Assembly: GCA_018894105.1 (NCBI GenBank)
Contig: CM032129.1
Coordinates: forward strand, 17,672,968 to 17,736,967
Direction of reading: 5' to 3'
DNA: 64,000 nucleotides
Source of the DNA: Jacaranda mimosifolia
Taxonomy: Eukaryota > Streptophyta > Magnoliopsida > Lamiales > Bignoniaceae
Every line of letters begins with the position of its first letter. The first letter of the stretch is position 1. The position numbers were made by a program, and so were the translations under genes. This document shows positions 36,653-47,496 of this stretch, piece after piece. Under the pieces are notes generated by a model that worked only from the letters and a program-made list of their open reading frames with translations, ran no database searches and had not been told where the DNA came from.

Positions 36653-36820
36653 CATGGTGAAAATGCTCATTTTTACTTTTACAGCATTCTGTGAGGTCGA
36701 GTTAACCATTTCACCAAGCTTTTCTTGAACTGCCCCTTGCTTTAAACTACACTTAAGTTTTTCGAATTCACTCGAGCGCATTTTATTTTTGTGTCTTTGC
36801 ACATAACATATTCATCAATT

Positions 36821-39275
36821 ATGCTGGGAGTCTTTGGCGAGAATTATGGTCAAGGGAATGACAGTGAGGCCACGAGGTTGGATCGTATCTCGAGCAGGGG
36901 GGAAGATGACTCGACTAGCGAGCTTGCTAGTTCCTTTGACGATAGTTCAACGTCGAGCAGCTCTAATGATGAGCATGCTATTGTCGGGGGTAAGGCTGGC
37001 CCAAGTCAGCCTTCTATTTCCTGTGGTCGACTATTCACTCCCGACCATTATAGCGAGATAGTATCCAAAATTACCCCTATTGACCTCGCACATATTAGAT
37101 AGCTTTATCATATCTCCTCGGAGTACGAGTTGATCGTGCCCAGTCCTTCTGATATGATGCATCGACCACCCATGGGTTGCATTACTATATTCTAGGAGGT
37201 TTTTAGATGGGGGCTTAGGTTTCCTCTCACACAACCCATAGTTGACCTGTTGACAGGTCTTCAAGTTTGTATCACTCAACACCTCCCCAATTGCTTCTCG
37301 ACTATATATAGCTTCGTTGTGCTGATGCATGTAGATGACCAAGCTCCCACTTTTGCTAATTTCTCAAATCTGTTTCATCTTCAATATCCCATAAATCGGG
37401 CAGCACCAATGAGTCGGGCTTCTACTATTCACCACTCAATCCCATCGTAAATTCCTTGTTACCCCCGCATCGTCCTATGGTCAAGAGTGGAAAAAATGAT
37501 ACTTTTTTGTTCGGGCGCCTGGGGGTTTCAATATACCTAAAGGGTAGTGGAGGGGCCATGTCAAGATATCTGGGAATGTAACCCCGACCTGGCCAAATAC
37601 TTTCATACGGGATTTAGTCGAGTTCTGCCAAATGGAAACCTCGTGGTATATTTAGGAGAGGAATTAGTGCTGGCAGACTTATCGCCGGCTCAGCTAAGTT
37701 TACCTACAGACGCTCAACTAGGCAGATAGCAATGCCTATTCTGAAATTGCTTTTCGCTTCAACCTTTTGGCTGATTTTAATCAATTTTGTTTTTGATATT
37801 TACTTAGATCGAGTCGAGATCATGAACTACACTCAAGCACAAGCCTTAGCCTGAGTTTAGAGAAATGAAAAGTGCCGCCAAGGGATGGCTCGAGGAGAGG
37901 CTCCAACAGTGGCTATGTTGCAGCCCCAAGTAGCGCTGCCAGCTCCTGCCGCTTCACCAGCTCGTCTTACTCTGGCTGTGACCGGCAGTCCCGCTGCTTG
38001 GAAAAAAAGGCTGTCGACTGAGAAGGCAGGACCTGCCCAAAAGAAAAGTGCTGCCGACAAGGGGAAAGGTAAGGTTAGGGGACCTAGTCAGCCGATCAGC
38101 TATGACCTCTTTGGGCAGCGGGAGGAAGACCAACTATTCCAGCTGCCTAAATTTCCATCACCTCAGTTTGGGACCGACAGGGCCATGGCCATTTATAACT
38201 CTCTATCAATGCTAACGAAGGTCGACTGAGGTGATTATGGCCGGGCTGTTCACGTTCGACCAGAAAAAATTTATGGATCTAAGCCATGATGCAGTGTTGA
38301 GGCCCCTAGCGTATCACTCGAACATGGTAAGTGGCCCGTCGAGTAGTACATGTTTGTCGAATGTATAATCTTTGTTAACTAAAAGTATTTTCTTTTTAGG
38401 TTAGCTAATTGGGCTATCATTTTTATAGGAGGTCGGAGCTGGCTCTTGGGGATCGCGACCAACTCCAAGATGGTCAAGGGGATGTGAAGACACTGAAGGC
38501 TCAACTCAAGTTCATGTAATTGTGGATCAAGCAGTTAAGTACACAGCTTGATGAGAGAAATAAGCAGCTCGAGCTTAAGATACGCAGCTCATGGTCGCAG
38601 TATCAGAAAAGAGCAAAATGGACGAGTTGTTGCTAAAGGCCAGGCTGGACGTGCAGCGTGGCTATGATTATGGTCGGACACAGAGGTACAATGCAGTAAT
38701 GCAGTATGCTCGAGAAAAGTTCTTCAAGATGCCACGGCTGATGCATTGAGAAGCCATGCAGCAGTTCATGTGTGTTTGGCATTTCAACATGGCCGCGTCA
38801 TCTTCTCTCTTAACGACACGAAGGATGCTTTCAACAAAGCGATCTAGCAGCTGGAGTACCTGGGCTATCAAATATGTCCTAAGGACAGGGAGCGTCTTAA
38901 TCCCATGCTGGATGATCAGCTCAAGACGTATCCCGATCCCGACGAGAATGCACCCGATGGGGGGCTACTGCGACATCTGTGGTTGGGCCCATTTCTGATA
39001 CCCAAAAAAGGCTTGCCGAGGTGATGAAGGAATTTGACTTTGCCAATAACTTTGCATTCGACACCCATGACGGCAAGTTCAACAAAACTGATTTCTTACT
39101 CCCACCCAGTAGCGCCTTCCTAGTCGATAAGGTGGGGCCTTCACAACCAGCCCCTGCAATCCAGTTGTCCTCTACTGCTATACCCAAACAAAAGGTTGAG
39201 AGTTCAACGATTGTCCCTATCCCCTCAATTGACGAGCTCGATCAGGCAATTGATGAGGGCACACAGGCTGTGTGA
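36821..39275 (+). pseudogene. Antisense ORF of Tat element 2 (PF04195-like)
   Basis: The ATG at 36821 gives MLGVFGENYGQ, then an acidic Ser-rich stretch and FTPDHYSEIVSKI. After a stop at 37100 the same frame gives EYELIVPSPSDMMHRPP, VFRWGLRFPLTQPIVDLL and HLPNCFSTIYSFVVLM (to about 37345), the pattern of the Pfam 'putative gypsy type transposon' domain. 37885-38229 encodes an Ala/Pro/Lys-rich disordered part. An intron (38327-38399) precedes a charged helical region (RRSELALGDRDQLQDGQ). The last open part (38979-39275) ends in an acidic tail. Stops and shifts make it a pseudogene. The function of this protein class is unknown. Confidence 0.75.
38327..38399 (+). other. Probable intron in the antisense gene
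   Basis: ATG then GTAAGTGG at the left and TTTTCTTTTTAG at the right, 73 bp, a canonical plant intron in the antisense-gene sense. Joining the flanks carries the frame into GYHFYRRSELALGDRDQ. Element 1 has a donor (CAG then GTCAGC, 19723) at the equivalent place. Confidence 0.6.
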
Positions 39276-39639
39276 ACTGAGGGTGCTAGGTCTAGTTGAC
39301 TATTTAAGCTGTAGTCTTAGTTTTATGGTCGCCCTACGAGGCGTTTGTTAGCACTTTATTTAAGTTTGTAATAAGATGTTTCCAATTTAATGAAATTTCA
39401 ATTTTTGTTCATCGATATGTATTTTGTTTTGCTTCTTACTCTTGTTTAATGCTTTTATTCTTGCCGAGCACTAAATGTTAATAAATGACAACATAAGTAA
39501 TTCAATCTCAACTTGGAAATCATTTAGGATAATCCCATAATGAAGGATCAAGTTTACAATTGGGTGGTCGATTTAGAAAGCTATTGGCGCAAAAGAAATG
39601 GAATGAATCCAGGATATTATTCGCATCTTCATCATCGAC

Positions 39640-40130
39640 TGCTTGGTCAACTCAAGTTTTAACACTTTCATTGTGATGCATAATTATTTTCGACTACAAG
39701 GTCAATTTTTCGCTCTTTAATTTGGGATCAACTACAAGGTCGACCCTGAATAACAAGTTTGCTTATTAATTTGAGCTTGAAGCTTTAGTTTTGCAAGAAA
39801 ACTCTAAGGTCGATTATTAGGTTGATTCATGATGACAAGTTCATTTTTTGATTCTGGTTTGGGTGCGTTGTCATGCAGTTTGAAGTCATCGCAATGTCGA
39901 CTACACAATCGACTCTTAGCGATTGACTCATTCACTAATTTGGGCTATAAGCCTTTGTTTTGCAGTTTGAAACCGCCATCGACTACAAGGTCGACTCTGA
40001 ACGATCAACTAGTTCGTTAATTTAAGCTAGAAGCCTTTATTTTGCAGTTCGAAACCGTTGTTGACTACAGGGTCGACTCCAAACGATCAACTCATTCATG
40101 AGCTTGGGCTAGAAGCCTTTGTTTGTTTGT
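39640..40130. repeat. 82-87-bp tandem repeats, Tat element 2
   Basis: TTTGCAGTTTGAAACCG with GTCGACT and AGAAGCCTTTGTTTT recurs with GCAGTT at 39875, 39962 and 40044; weaker units extend left to about 39640. Like the 61-bp array of element 1 it lies between the convergent 3' ends of the antisense gene and integrase, but the sequence is unrelated. Confidence 0.75.
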
Positions 40131-40199
40131 ATGGCTGAATAGTTGCATGAATACAAGTAGTTTTCACTGAGTTAAACCAAAATGTGATATAGTTGGGTG

Positions 40200-41465
40200 G
40201 AGACTTTGGTCTTTTTACACGTGAAATGTTTTCAAATTTATGGCATTCCATGGTCGTGGGAGCTCATTGTCTTTCATATCCACGAATCGATAGGCATTGT
40301 GCTTCGCTACCTTGACCACCGAGTAGGGTCCTTTCCCATTTCGGGTCAAGTTTTCCCACATTCTTCGATACTTCAACTTTTTTTAGGACAAGGTCGCCTA
40401 ATTTGAAGCTTCTTGGTCAGACTCGCTTGTTATAATGTTGTGTCATCTTCGAACTATATCTCTGCATGGTTGTGTATGCTTGCTGACATAGCTCGTCGAT
40501 TGTCTCCAAGTCTAATTTTCTTTCGGAGCCATTCCTGATTAGGCTATAATGGATTACTCAAGTAATATGTTGTAGTTCTACCGGAACGACCGTTTCGGAT
40601 CCATAGACAAAACTATAAAGGCTATGATTAGTGGCTATTCGAGAGGTTGTTCTATATGCCCAAAGCACTCCAGGGAAGTCATCTGCCCAACTTGCGCTAG
40701 TTCCTTCTTGTTGAGCCTTTAAGTGGTCTAGGACAGTCCTATTTATGACTTCTGTTTGGCCATTGGCTTGCGAATTTCCAACTAACGTGAAATATTATCA
40801 AATCCCGAGGCTCTTGCATCAGTTCCTTGTACTCCTGCTCTAGAATTGAGTCTCATTATCTGATATTAAAACTTTGGGCAGACAAAAACCGCAGTTGATG
40901 TTTTTCCATATGAAATTCTTGATGGCCGCATCAATTATCTTGGGGACTGCCTCTTCTTCGACCCACTTTGTAAAGTATTCAACAACAACTATCATAAATT
41001 TCCTTTGACCTGTTGTTTGTGGAAAAGAACCAACTATATCGATTCCCCACTGGTCGAATGGCTATGTGATATGTACATTCACCATCAACGATGCGGGTTG
41101 GTGAGGTATGTTTGAGTGGACCTGCTAATCAAAAGTATTCATATCTGATGACTTTGTGTGCAAGTGATCATCCTCTCGCATAGTTACCTCATATACTCGA
41201 ATGTATTTCGTGAAAGACTTCGTGGGCTTGCTTTGGAGTCAAATACTTAAACGGTAGTTTGAAAATTGACCTCTTATAAAGTTGGTTGTGCTCGTCAAGG
41301 GTGAACTAGGCTACTTGGCCTCTGAGCCTACGTGCTTCGCTTTTGTCCTTGGGAATTAAGCCTTCTTTCAAATAGGCTTTTATTGCGTCTTGCCGGGAGG
41401 GAGGTGCTTCTTCGATCTGCCTTACCAAGCTCTGGTTGGGGTACCTATAGTGGGTTCGTTGGCAA
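40200..41465 (-). pseudogene. Tat integrase, element 2
   Basis: Heavily mutated. The complement of 40370-40510 reads TIDELCQQAYTTMQRYSSKM then SFKLGDLVLKKVEVSK and GKLDPKWEG, the integrase C-terminal pattern shared with 21352-21639. The core and zinc region are spread over 40560-41430 in several frames with many stops. Confidence 0.7.
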
Positions 41466-41990
41466 CTAGAAATGTGATTGTCCTATCTCTGATCCCTTTC
41501 TCGAACTTGAAAACTTGGACAGTGCATCGGGCCGCTCGTTCTCTGATTGAGGGACTTGGCTAAAGGTGAATTTTTTGAACTGTTGTTGCAACCTTTTCAC
41601 GTCGGCCAAGTGCTTGCTCATCGTAGACTCTTTGGCTTCAAAGTTCCCTTCGACCTGCTCTGCAACCAACTGGGAATTAGTGATTGCCACTAGCTTGTTG
41701 ACTCCCATATTTATTGCCATCCTCATGCAAGCCAGAAAGGCCTCTTATTCTGCTTCATTGTTGTGACATGGAAGTCGAGTTTAAATGCAAAGTCATACTC
41801 TTCGGCTTGTGGAGACCATAGAGAAACACTCATTCCCCCTCTTGAGAAAGTTGCTGAACCATTGACGAGCAAGGTCTATATAAGGGAGTTGTGGTCGAGT
41901 TGGTCGAGTAAGTCGAGTCTCTCAGCGATAAAATCGGCCAAGACCTGTTTATAGCAGTTCAGGGTTGAAATGTGATGTCAAATTCGCCCA
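41466..41990 (-). pseudogene. Archaeal-type RNase H (aRH), Tat element 2
   Basis: 41726-41466 gives INMGVNKLVAITNSQLVAEQ, VEGNFEAKESTMSKHLADVK, then FSQVPQSENERPDALSKFSS, the second RNase H of Tat elements. As in element 1, Asn stands where the family has Asp before Ser-Gln-Leu. The upstream N-terminal half is in other frames to about 41990. Confidence 0.8.
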
Positions 41991-43125
41991 GCTCGATTAC
42001 CCATGTGGTTAATCTTCCCGATGTATCTGGCTTAGACAATACTTATTCTAGTGTTTGATTTTTCATGACTACGATAGAGTGAGATTGGAAATAGGGCCTC
42101 AGTTTTTTTACTTCAGTGACTAAGGCAAGAGCAAATTTTTTGATTTCCAAATAGTTGTGATTAGGGCCCTGCAATGCTTTGCTGCTGTAGTAGATTGGTC
42201 AACAGGCGCCATTTCTGGTCGAAATCCAAACTAAACTGATGGATGCCGATGAGATTGCTAAATAAATATGCAAGATTTCTCCAACCTATGGTTTAGCTAA
42301 CATTGGTGCCAATAAAAGATATTGCTTTAATTCAACCAGTGCTTGGTCGCATTGTTCTGTCCACTGAAAACCTGATTTCCTCGCATTCCTTAGGATCTTG
42401 AAGAATGGTAAGCTCTTATCGCTAATTAGGCAATGAACCTCCCCAGCGCAATAATTCTTCTAGCCAAACGCTGAACATCTCTCTGATTGTTCGATGGGGT
42501 GTAATGTCCAAAATGGGCTGGATTTTTTGCGGGTTTACCTTGATACCTCTTTGGCTTACCATGTAACCCAAGAACTTACCTCCTCTCACTCCGAACGTAC
42601 ACTTTTTAGGGTTGAGCTTCATTCCAAATGCTTGTAATATTGAAAATGTATGGTTGAGGTTAGTTAGATAGTTCTTTGCTTTTTCTATTTTGACAATCAT
42701 GTCGTTGACGTAAACTTCCATGGTCGTCCCAATCTCATTTTTGAATATGAAGTTTATGAGCCTTTGGTAGGTTGCCCTTGCATTTTTTAGCCCAAAAGGC
42801 ATGACCAAGAACAATATACCCTATTAGGGATGACGAAAGAGGTCTTATACTTATTTTCGGGTGCCATGAAAATTTGGTAATAACCTTAAAACACATCCAT
42901 CGTACTTAGCAAATCACAACTAGTAATAGAATCTACTAACAAATCTATACGAGGTAGGGGGTAAGAATCTTTAGGGCAAGCTTTATTCAAATCAGTGAAA
43001 TTGTTACACATTCGCCATTTTCCCTCATTCTTAGGGATAAAGACTACATTACAAAACCAACTTGGATATTAAATCTCTACAATGTATCCTGCCTCTAAAA
43101 GTTTGTTGACCTCCTCCTTGATGAT
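41991..43125 (-). pseudogene. Tat RT and RNase H, element 2
   Basis: The complement of 43110-42880 reads EVNKLLEAGYIVEI, KWRMCNNFTDLNKACPKDSY and LLVDSIT. The next frame (42814-42422) gives VMPFGLKNARATYQRLIN, MEVYVNDMIVKIEKA and NPKKCTFGVRGGKFLGYM. The catalytic YVDD reads YVND, so polymerase activity would be lost. The RNase H part is in fragments to about 41990. Confidence 0.85.
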
Positions 43126-43482
43126 TTGGCATTATTCAGCGTTGAAGGCTCTTGTCTTCTGGTTCACTGGTTTGAACGAGTGGTCCAAGTTCAGGCGGTG
43201 AACGATGATACTAGGGTCAATTCCTTGGAGGTCGGATGCCTTCCAAGCAAAAACATCAACATTCTTTCTGAGGAAATCGACCATGAGTTATTCCATGCTG
43301 CTACCCATATCAGTTCCAATTCTGGTGGTCTTGTTGGGGTTTTCTGGCTTCAGCTCAATTGTCTTGAACTCGCCGATAGGCTCGACTCTGGTCTCTTCAA
43401 GATTTCTTTTCTTTCTCGACTATCACTCCTCAGGTTCTACTACTGTGGCGTCCCCCGAGGGCTTCAGTTTGGTAACGGTTTT

Positions 43483-43913
43483 CTATTCGTTTGTCTTGAC
43501 TAAAATTTTGTAGCATCGCCAAGCCTCTTTCATGTTGCAAAGGAGTTCACCTGTCCTAACAGCTGTTGGAAATTTGACCTTCATGTGATAGGTCGAGATA
43601 ATGGCATGAAAGTTTTTCAATACTGGTCGCCCAATGATAGCGTTGTAGGTAAAGGGTGCGTTAATGACCAGGTAGTTAACCATTAGAGTTCTACATCGAG
43701 AAGCCTTCCCAAATGAGGTGGACAGATTTATGGATCCTTTGAGATGATCTCTGACTCCCCAAAGCTGACCAGTGGGGTACGGATGGGGTCGAATTTGAAG
43801 TTGCCAATGTTCATTCTTTTCAAGGTGGACAAGAAAATCATGTTTACTGAGCTCCCATTATCGACCAGTACCTTCCTAACTTTGAAGTTTGCAATTTCAA
43901 CAGATGCCACCAA
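43483..43913 (-). pseudogene. Tat protease, element 2
   Basis: 43913-43728 reads VRKVLVDNGSSVNMIFL, with the catalytic Asp-Asn-Gly intact, unlike element 1. 43683-43483 continues in another frame with TYNAIIGRPVLKNFHAIIST, the ILGR-type signature. A frameshift near 43700 splits the domain. Confidence 0.85.
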
Positions 43914-44319
43914 AGGGCAATCCAGCTTACTGTCGGCCCCTTAATTTTTGATGTGGGAGAGGTCGACGTCGGAGAAGAAAATTAGCTCTGCACTGGTCAA
44001 AAATTGGAAGACTGTTTTGACTGAGGAAGATTTGGTCGACTCCAGTCTACGTTGATTTTTCCTTCTGGACGACTTCGAATCCCTCCCCCCTCTCCCCAAT
44101 CGGTCCTCCAGCCATATTGTCAATTACTCATCTGATGGGAGGGTGGGGGTCACGGGTGGGCTTCTTTCCTTTATCCTCTTTCCTCGGGCAAACCAACATT
44201 TCTCTACATGGAGTCTAGTCAGTTACGCCTACTTTCTATGCAGCTTTCTAATCGATAAACTTTTTCAGATGGCCCTATCGGATCAGCCTTTTGAACTTAT
44301 CGTGGAGGTTGAAATAGTC

Positions 44320-45690
44320 CTCCTTGTCATAACCCTTCTATCGATGAAAATGGTAGTATTTTTTGGACCTCTTCATGGCTTCTATCTTGATCAATTTTCT
44401 GGGTTTCTTGAGGAGGTTGTCATGTTGGATGGCGAACAACACCTCATTCCTTGCAACATTGAGTAGAGTATAGTTGTGGAAATGTTTGATTAGAGACCGA
44501 TGTCCATCTTTGTGCTGACGGTCATTTTTCTCCTCGAGCTTCTTTTTATCGGCCTCAGGATTACCATACTTGAGCTTGTTCATATCTTTCTGGGTCATGT
44601 ACCTCTCAATGAGGTCGAGCAGCTCCTCCATCGACTTAGGCCACTCCTTGACCAAAGCATTGGTGCACTTTTTATGGCGAAGACTTAAAAAGAGCACATC
44701 GATCAGAAACTCGATCTGTGGGCTATTGATCTCTAGAACCTCAGTTTAAACCTAATAAAGAAATCACGAAGAGACTCCCCCTCATTCTGTTTAACAGTGT
44801 GCAAGTGAGTATAAGCTTCGCTTTTCCCCGACTAGCAAATTAGTGTAAGAATTTGTCGCACAGCTAATCGTATGAGTACATCAACATCAGTTCCAGCTTC
44901 ACAAACTAATCAAGTGTGATTCCTTGGAATGTGGTCACCAACATCTTTGCATGGATGTACTTGTTGTGCCCATGTAACTACATCATGTGCTCAAACTATA
45001 ATAGATGCTCATTCAGGTCCATCAAGCCATCTTATCTAGGCAATCTGGTCGGAACTTTGGCAATCGATAGTAATTCACTCGTCGATGATCTCTTGTATGA
45101 ATGGTAATTCCTTTTCACGGTGAAAATGGGGAGCGCCATCATAATGGGGTTCCTATCAGATTTTCTCTTCGAAATTTCTTCGAGTCATCGATTCAACTAT
45201 TTTACTTGATAGGAGACTTCATCCCATTCTTCCTGATCGGCCTAAGTTAAGTTCCTATTCACCTATTGTCTCGTGCACTCGACCCTATCGCGCTGCGGGG
45301 CTCAAAGAGGTTGAATGCCATGGTCCACGGAGTTGGCAACTTCCCCTCGTGGGTTTTGATAGACTTCTTCTCTTGAAAATTGCTTAGCACTATCTTCTCA
45401 TTGGGTGGGCGGTCATCTGGCCTTTGGTTGACCCTTCTCTTCTCTAAGGGGCCTCTCCTCATGCTGAGAAGGTTAGGAAGTGGCACTAGCAGCTAGCTCA
45501 GGCTGGGTGTTGTGTTAATTAAGGGCAGCTGATAGTTGAGCAGAAATTTGAGTAGATATCTACTCGCTTGTCAGCTGCATGAGTTGAGGCATTGTCAAGG
45601 TGACCTCCTGCTTCTGCTGGGCATTAGGTCCCTCCATATCTGGTTCTTAGTGGGGGTCGAGGATGAGGGGTTAGGGAACTTCTGTTCTCC
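44320..45690 (-). pseudogene. Tat gag, element 2
   Basis: The complement of 45060-44740 reads LMDLNEHLLWFEHMM, HGHNKYIHAKMLVTTFQGI and AHRSSF in broken frames, the gag domain pattern. 44697-44338 gives MLFLSLRHKK, then MEELLDLIERYMTQKDMNKL, TLLNVARNEVLFAIQ and SKKYYHFHR, the beginning of the CxFHRDxGH zinc motif with Tyr in place of Cys. It is the first ORF after the primer site. Confidence 0.75.
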
Positions 45691-45750
45691 TCCCTTTCAG
45701 AAATAGGTCACCTAGTTTTAATGATTTTTCTCGATTACGAACTCAAGTTT

Positions 45751-45769
45751 TCCCACAGACGGCGCCAAA
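45751..45769 (-). other. Primer-binding site of Tat element 2
   Basis: The minus strand reads TTTGGCGCCGTCTGTGGGA right after the 5' LTR end, the TGGCGCC-type site common in Tat and Athila elements. The tRNA was not identified. Confidence 0.75.
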
Positions 45770-46602
45770 TGATGAGGGTATAAGTTGTTTGATAATAGAT
45801 TGGGCTAAAATCTAATATGATCGACCAGGTGACAAGTCGAGAGAAGTACTTTGCAATGTATTGGGATTGAATCCTGCAACTAATAGCAAACGTTAGGCCA
45901 GTCGAGGGGCCCTCGGCTAAGGTACTCAGATGCTCAAGTCAATAAGATTGACTAGAAGGTAGAGCAGCAGAGTGAGGACTTAGAATGATAATGTGCATAG
46001 CTTGTTGAAGACTAGCACTAAGATATAGTCTTCCCAATGTGAGCGATAAGTTTATGATACCCCTGTTGTGGAGGAGGGGCTTTTGTCCTCACTTAGGGAC
46101 CTTCAAGTCTTCTCCAACTCATGTACTATTCCAGGTGGCGCTGTCTCCAGCTACCCAGGACAAAGTGGTACTGGGGAGACGTGCACTAGTCTGGCAAGGC
46201 TGAAAAAGTGGTACGGGTAGTAGCATGCGCCATTAATATGGAGGCATGCTTCTTGGTAGATCATTTAATGCAATTGAGAGGGTGTCGCCTTAGTTCGACC
46301 TCCCAGGTTGAGATGAAGGCTTCTGTCACACATCTCTTCGGGTTGTGGTCAACAAGATGGATAAGATGCAATTTTATTGCAATCAAATCTTCTTGGTCGA
46401 GTAAAGGATTGCACACCTTGATGTGGGTCGACCGTAATCTGGTCGACAGATTGAACGTTGGTATCCACCATGACAGGGATAAGGCCCATGAGATCGAATG
46501 CAGGTCGGGAAGTTGGGCTTGTAGGTAATTAGGCCGTCTTGCACCATATTTTTATCCTTGTCGAGTGTTGTTGGGTTGGGCCTATTAGGCTATCCCATAT
46601 CA
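45770..46602 (-). repeat. 5' LTR of Tat element 2 (833 bp)
   Basis: Mate of 35572-36405 with the same TGATGAGGGTATAAG and CATATCA ends. Confidence 0.92.
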
Positions 46603-47496
46603 CCAGGTATTCGGATTTGAATAAATTTGGAATTTAAATTCCATTTTTAGGTTTTTGGAATGTCAGTAACTCAAAAATTAGAATTTAAACTTGAATGAAT
46701 GTAACTAAGGTCGTCTCAATAAAATTGGAGGTTTAAGAAGATTATGAAAATAAGGGCTTTGTTCTTTTATGTTTTGTGCATTTTCTGGAAAATACTTCGG
46801 GAGAATGGGTTTTGGGAGAAAGATTGAAGAATGTGTCAAGCGTTTCTTTTTGTTTTGGGAAAACAAGGAAAATGAATTGAGAATGAGTTGTTTGTTTCTT
46901 TTTATTTTGGGGGAAGACAAACTTTACTATAGATGTCAAATCAGTTGAATTTTTATTGGGCTTTTAGAATAAAAGTGATTTTTTATGTAATGTATGTATA
47001 TATATATTTATAGTTGGATGATGTGTATGTGTGTATATATGTGTAATGATTGATATATGGCTGTAATAAAATGATGTGTAATTAATTTAATTGGTGATTT
47101 ATTATGAAATTTATATTTTTATAAATCTAACATTAGCAAATGATGTATTACTTGGAAGAAAATATTTATTAATAAATATTAATTATTTATGAAATCATAA
47201 TTATATCTTCATTATAAAAAATTAGCTAATACCATAATTCTGTCATAATTGTTAATATCAGCTTATATAAAAAAAATTAATTACTATATATTAATTATAA
47301 ACTAATTACTATTTATTAATTAAAATATAATTATTTAATTATTTATTATTTCTAATTTATGTACAAATCAAACTTAGTTATTGATTTAAAATAAAATAAT
47401 TTATTTAATAATTTATATATGTAATACTTATAACAATTCATGAAGTCAAAAAAATAAATAATTTTATATTATATGAAATTAAATCATCTTAAATTA

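Larger units (their letters stand above)
35572..46602 (-). mobile_element. Ty3/gypsy Tat-lineage element 2, both LTRs
   Basis: An 11-kb element with LTRs at both ends, a primer site beside the right LTR, a purine tract beside the left LTR, minus-strand gag-pol and a plus-strand antisense gene (36821-39275). Five-base flanks are CCTAG and CCAGG, matching at only three positions, so the target duplication is unclear. The first 170 bp of the two LTRs differ at about 23 sites by eye, mostly transitions, which points to an old insertion. Confidence 0.92.

Noticed and set aside
35567..46607. Perfect target duplication for Tat element 2
   Set aside because: The flanks CCTAG and CCAGG agree at only three of five bases, so it is not claimed.
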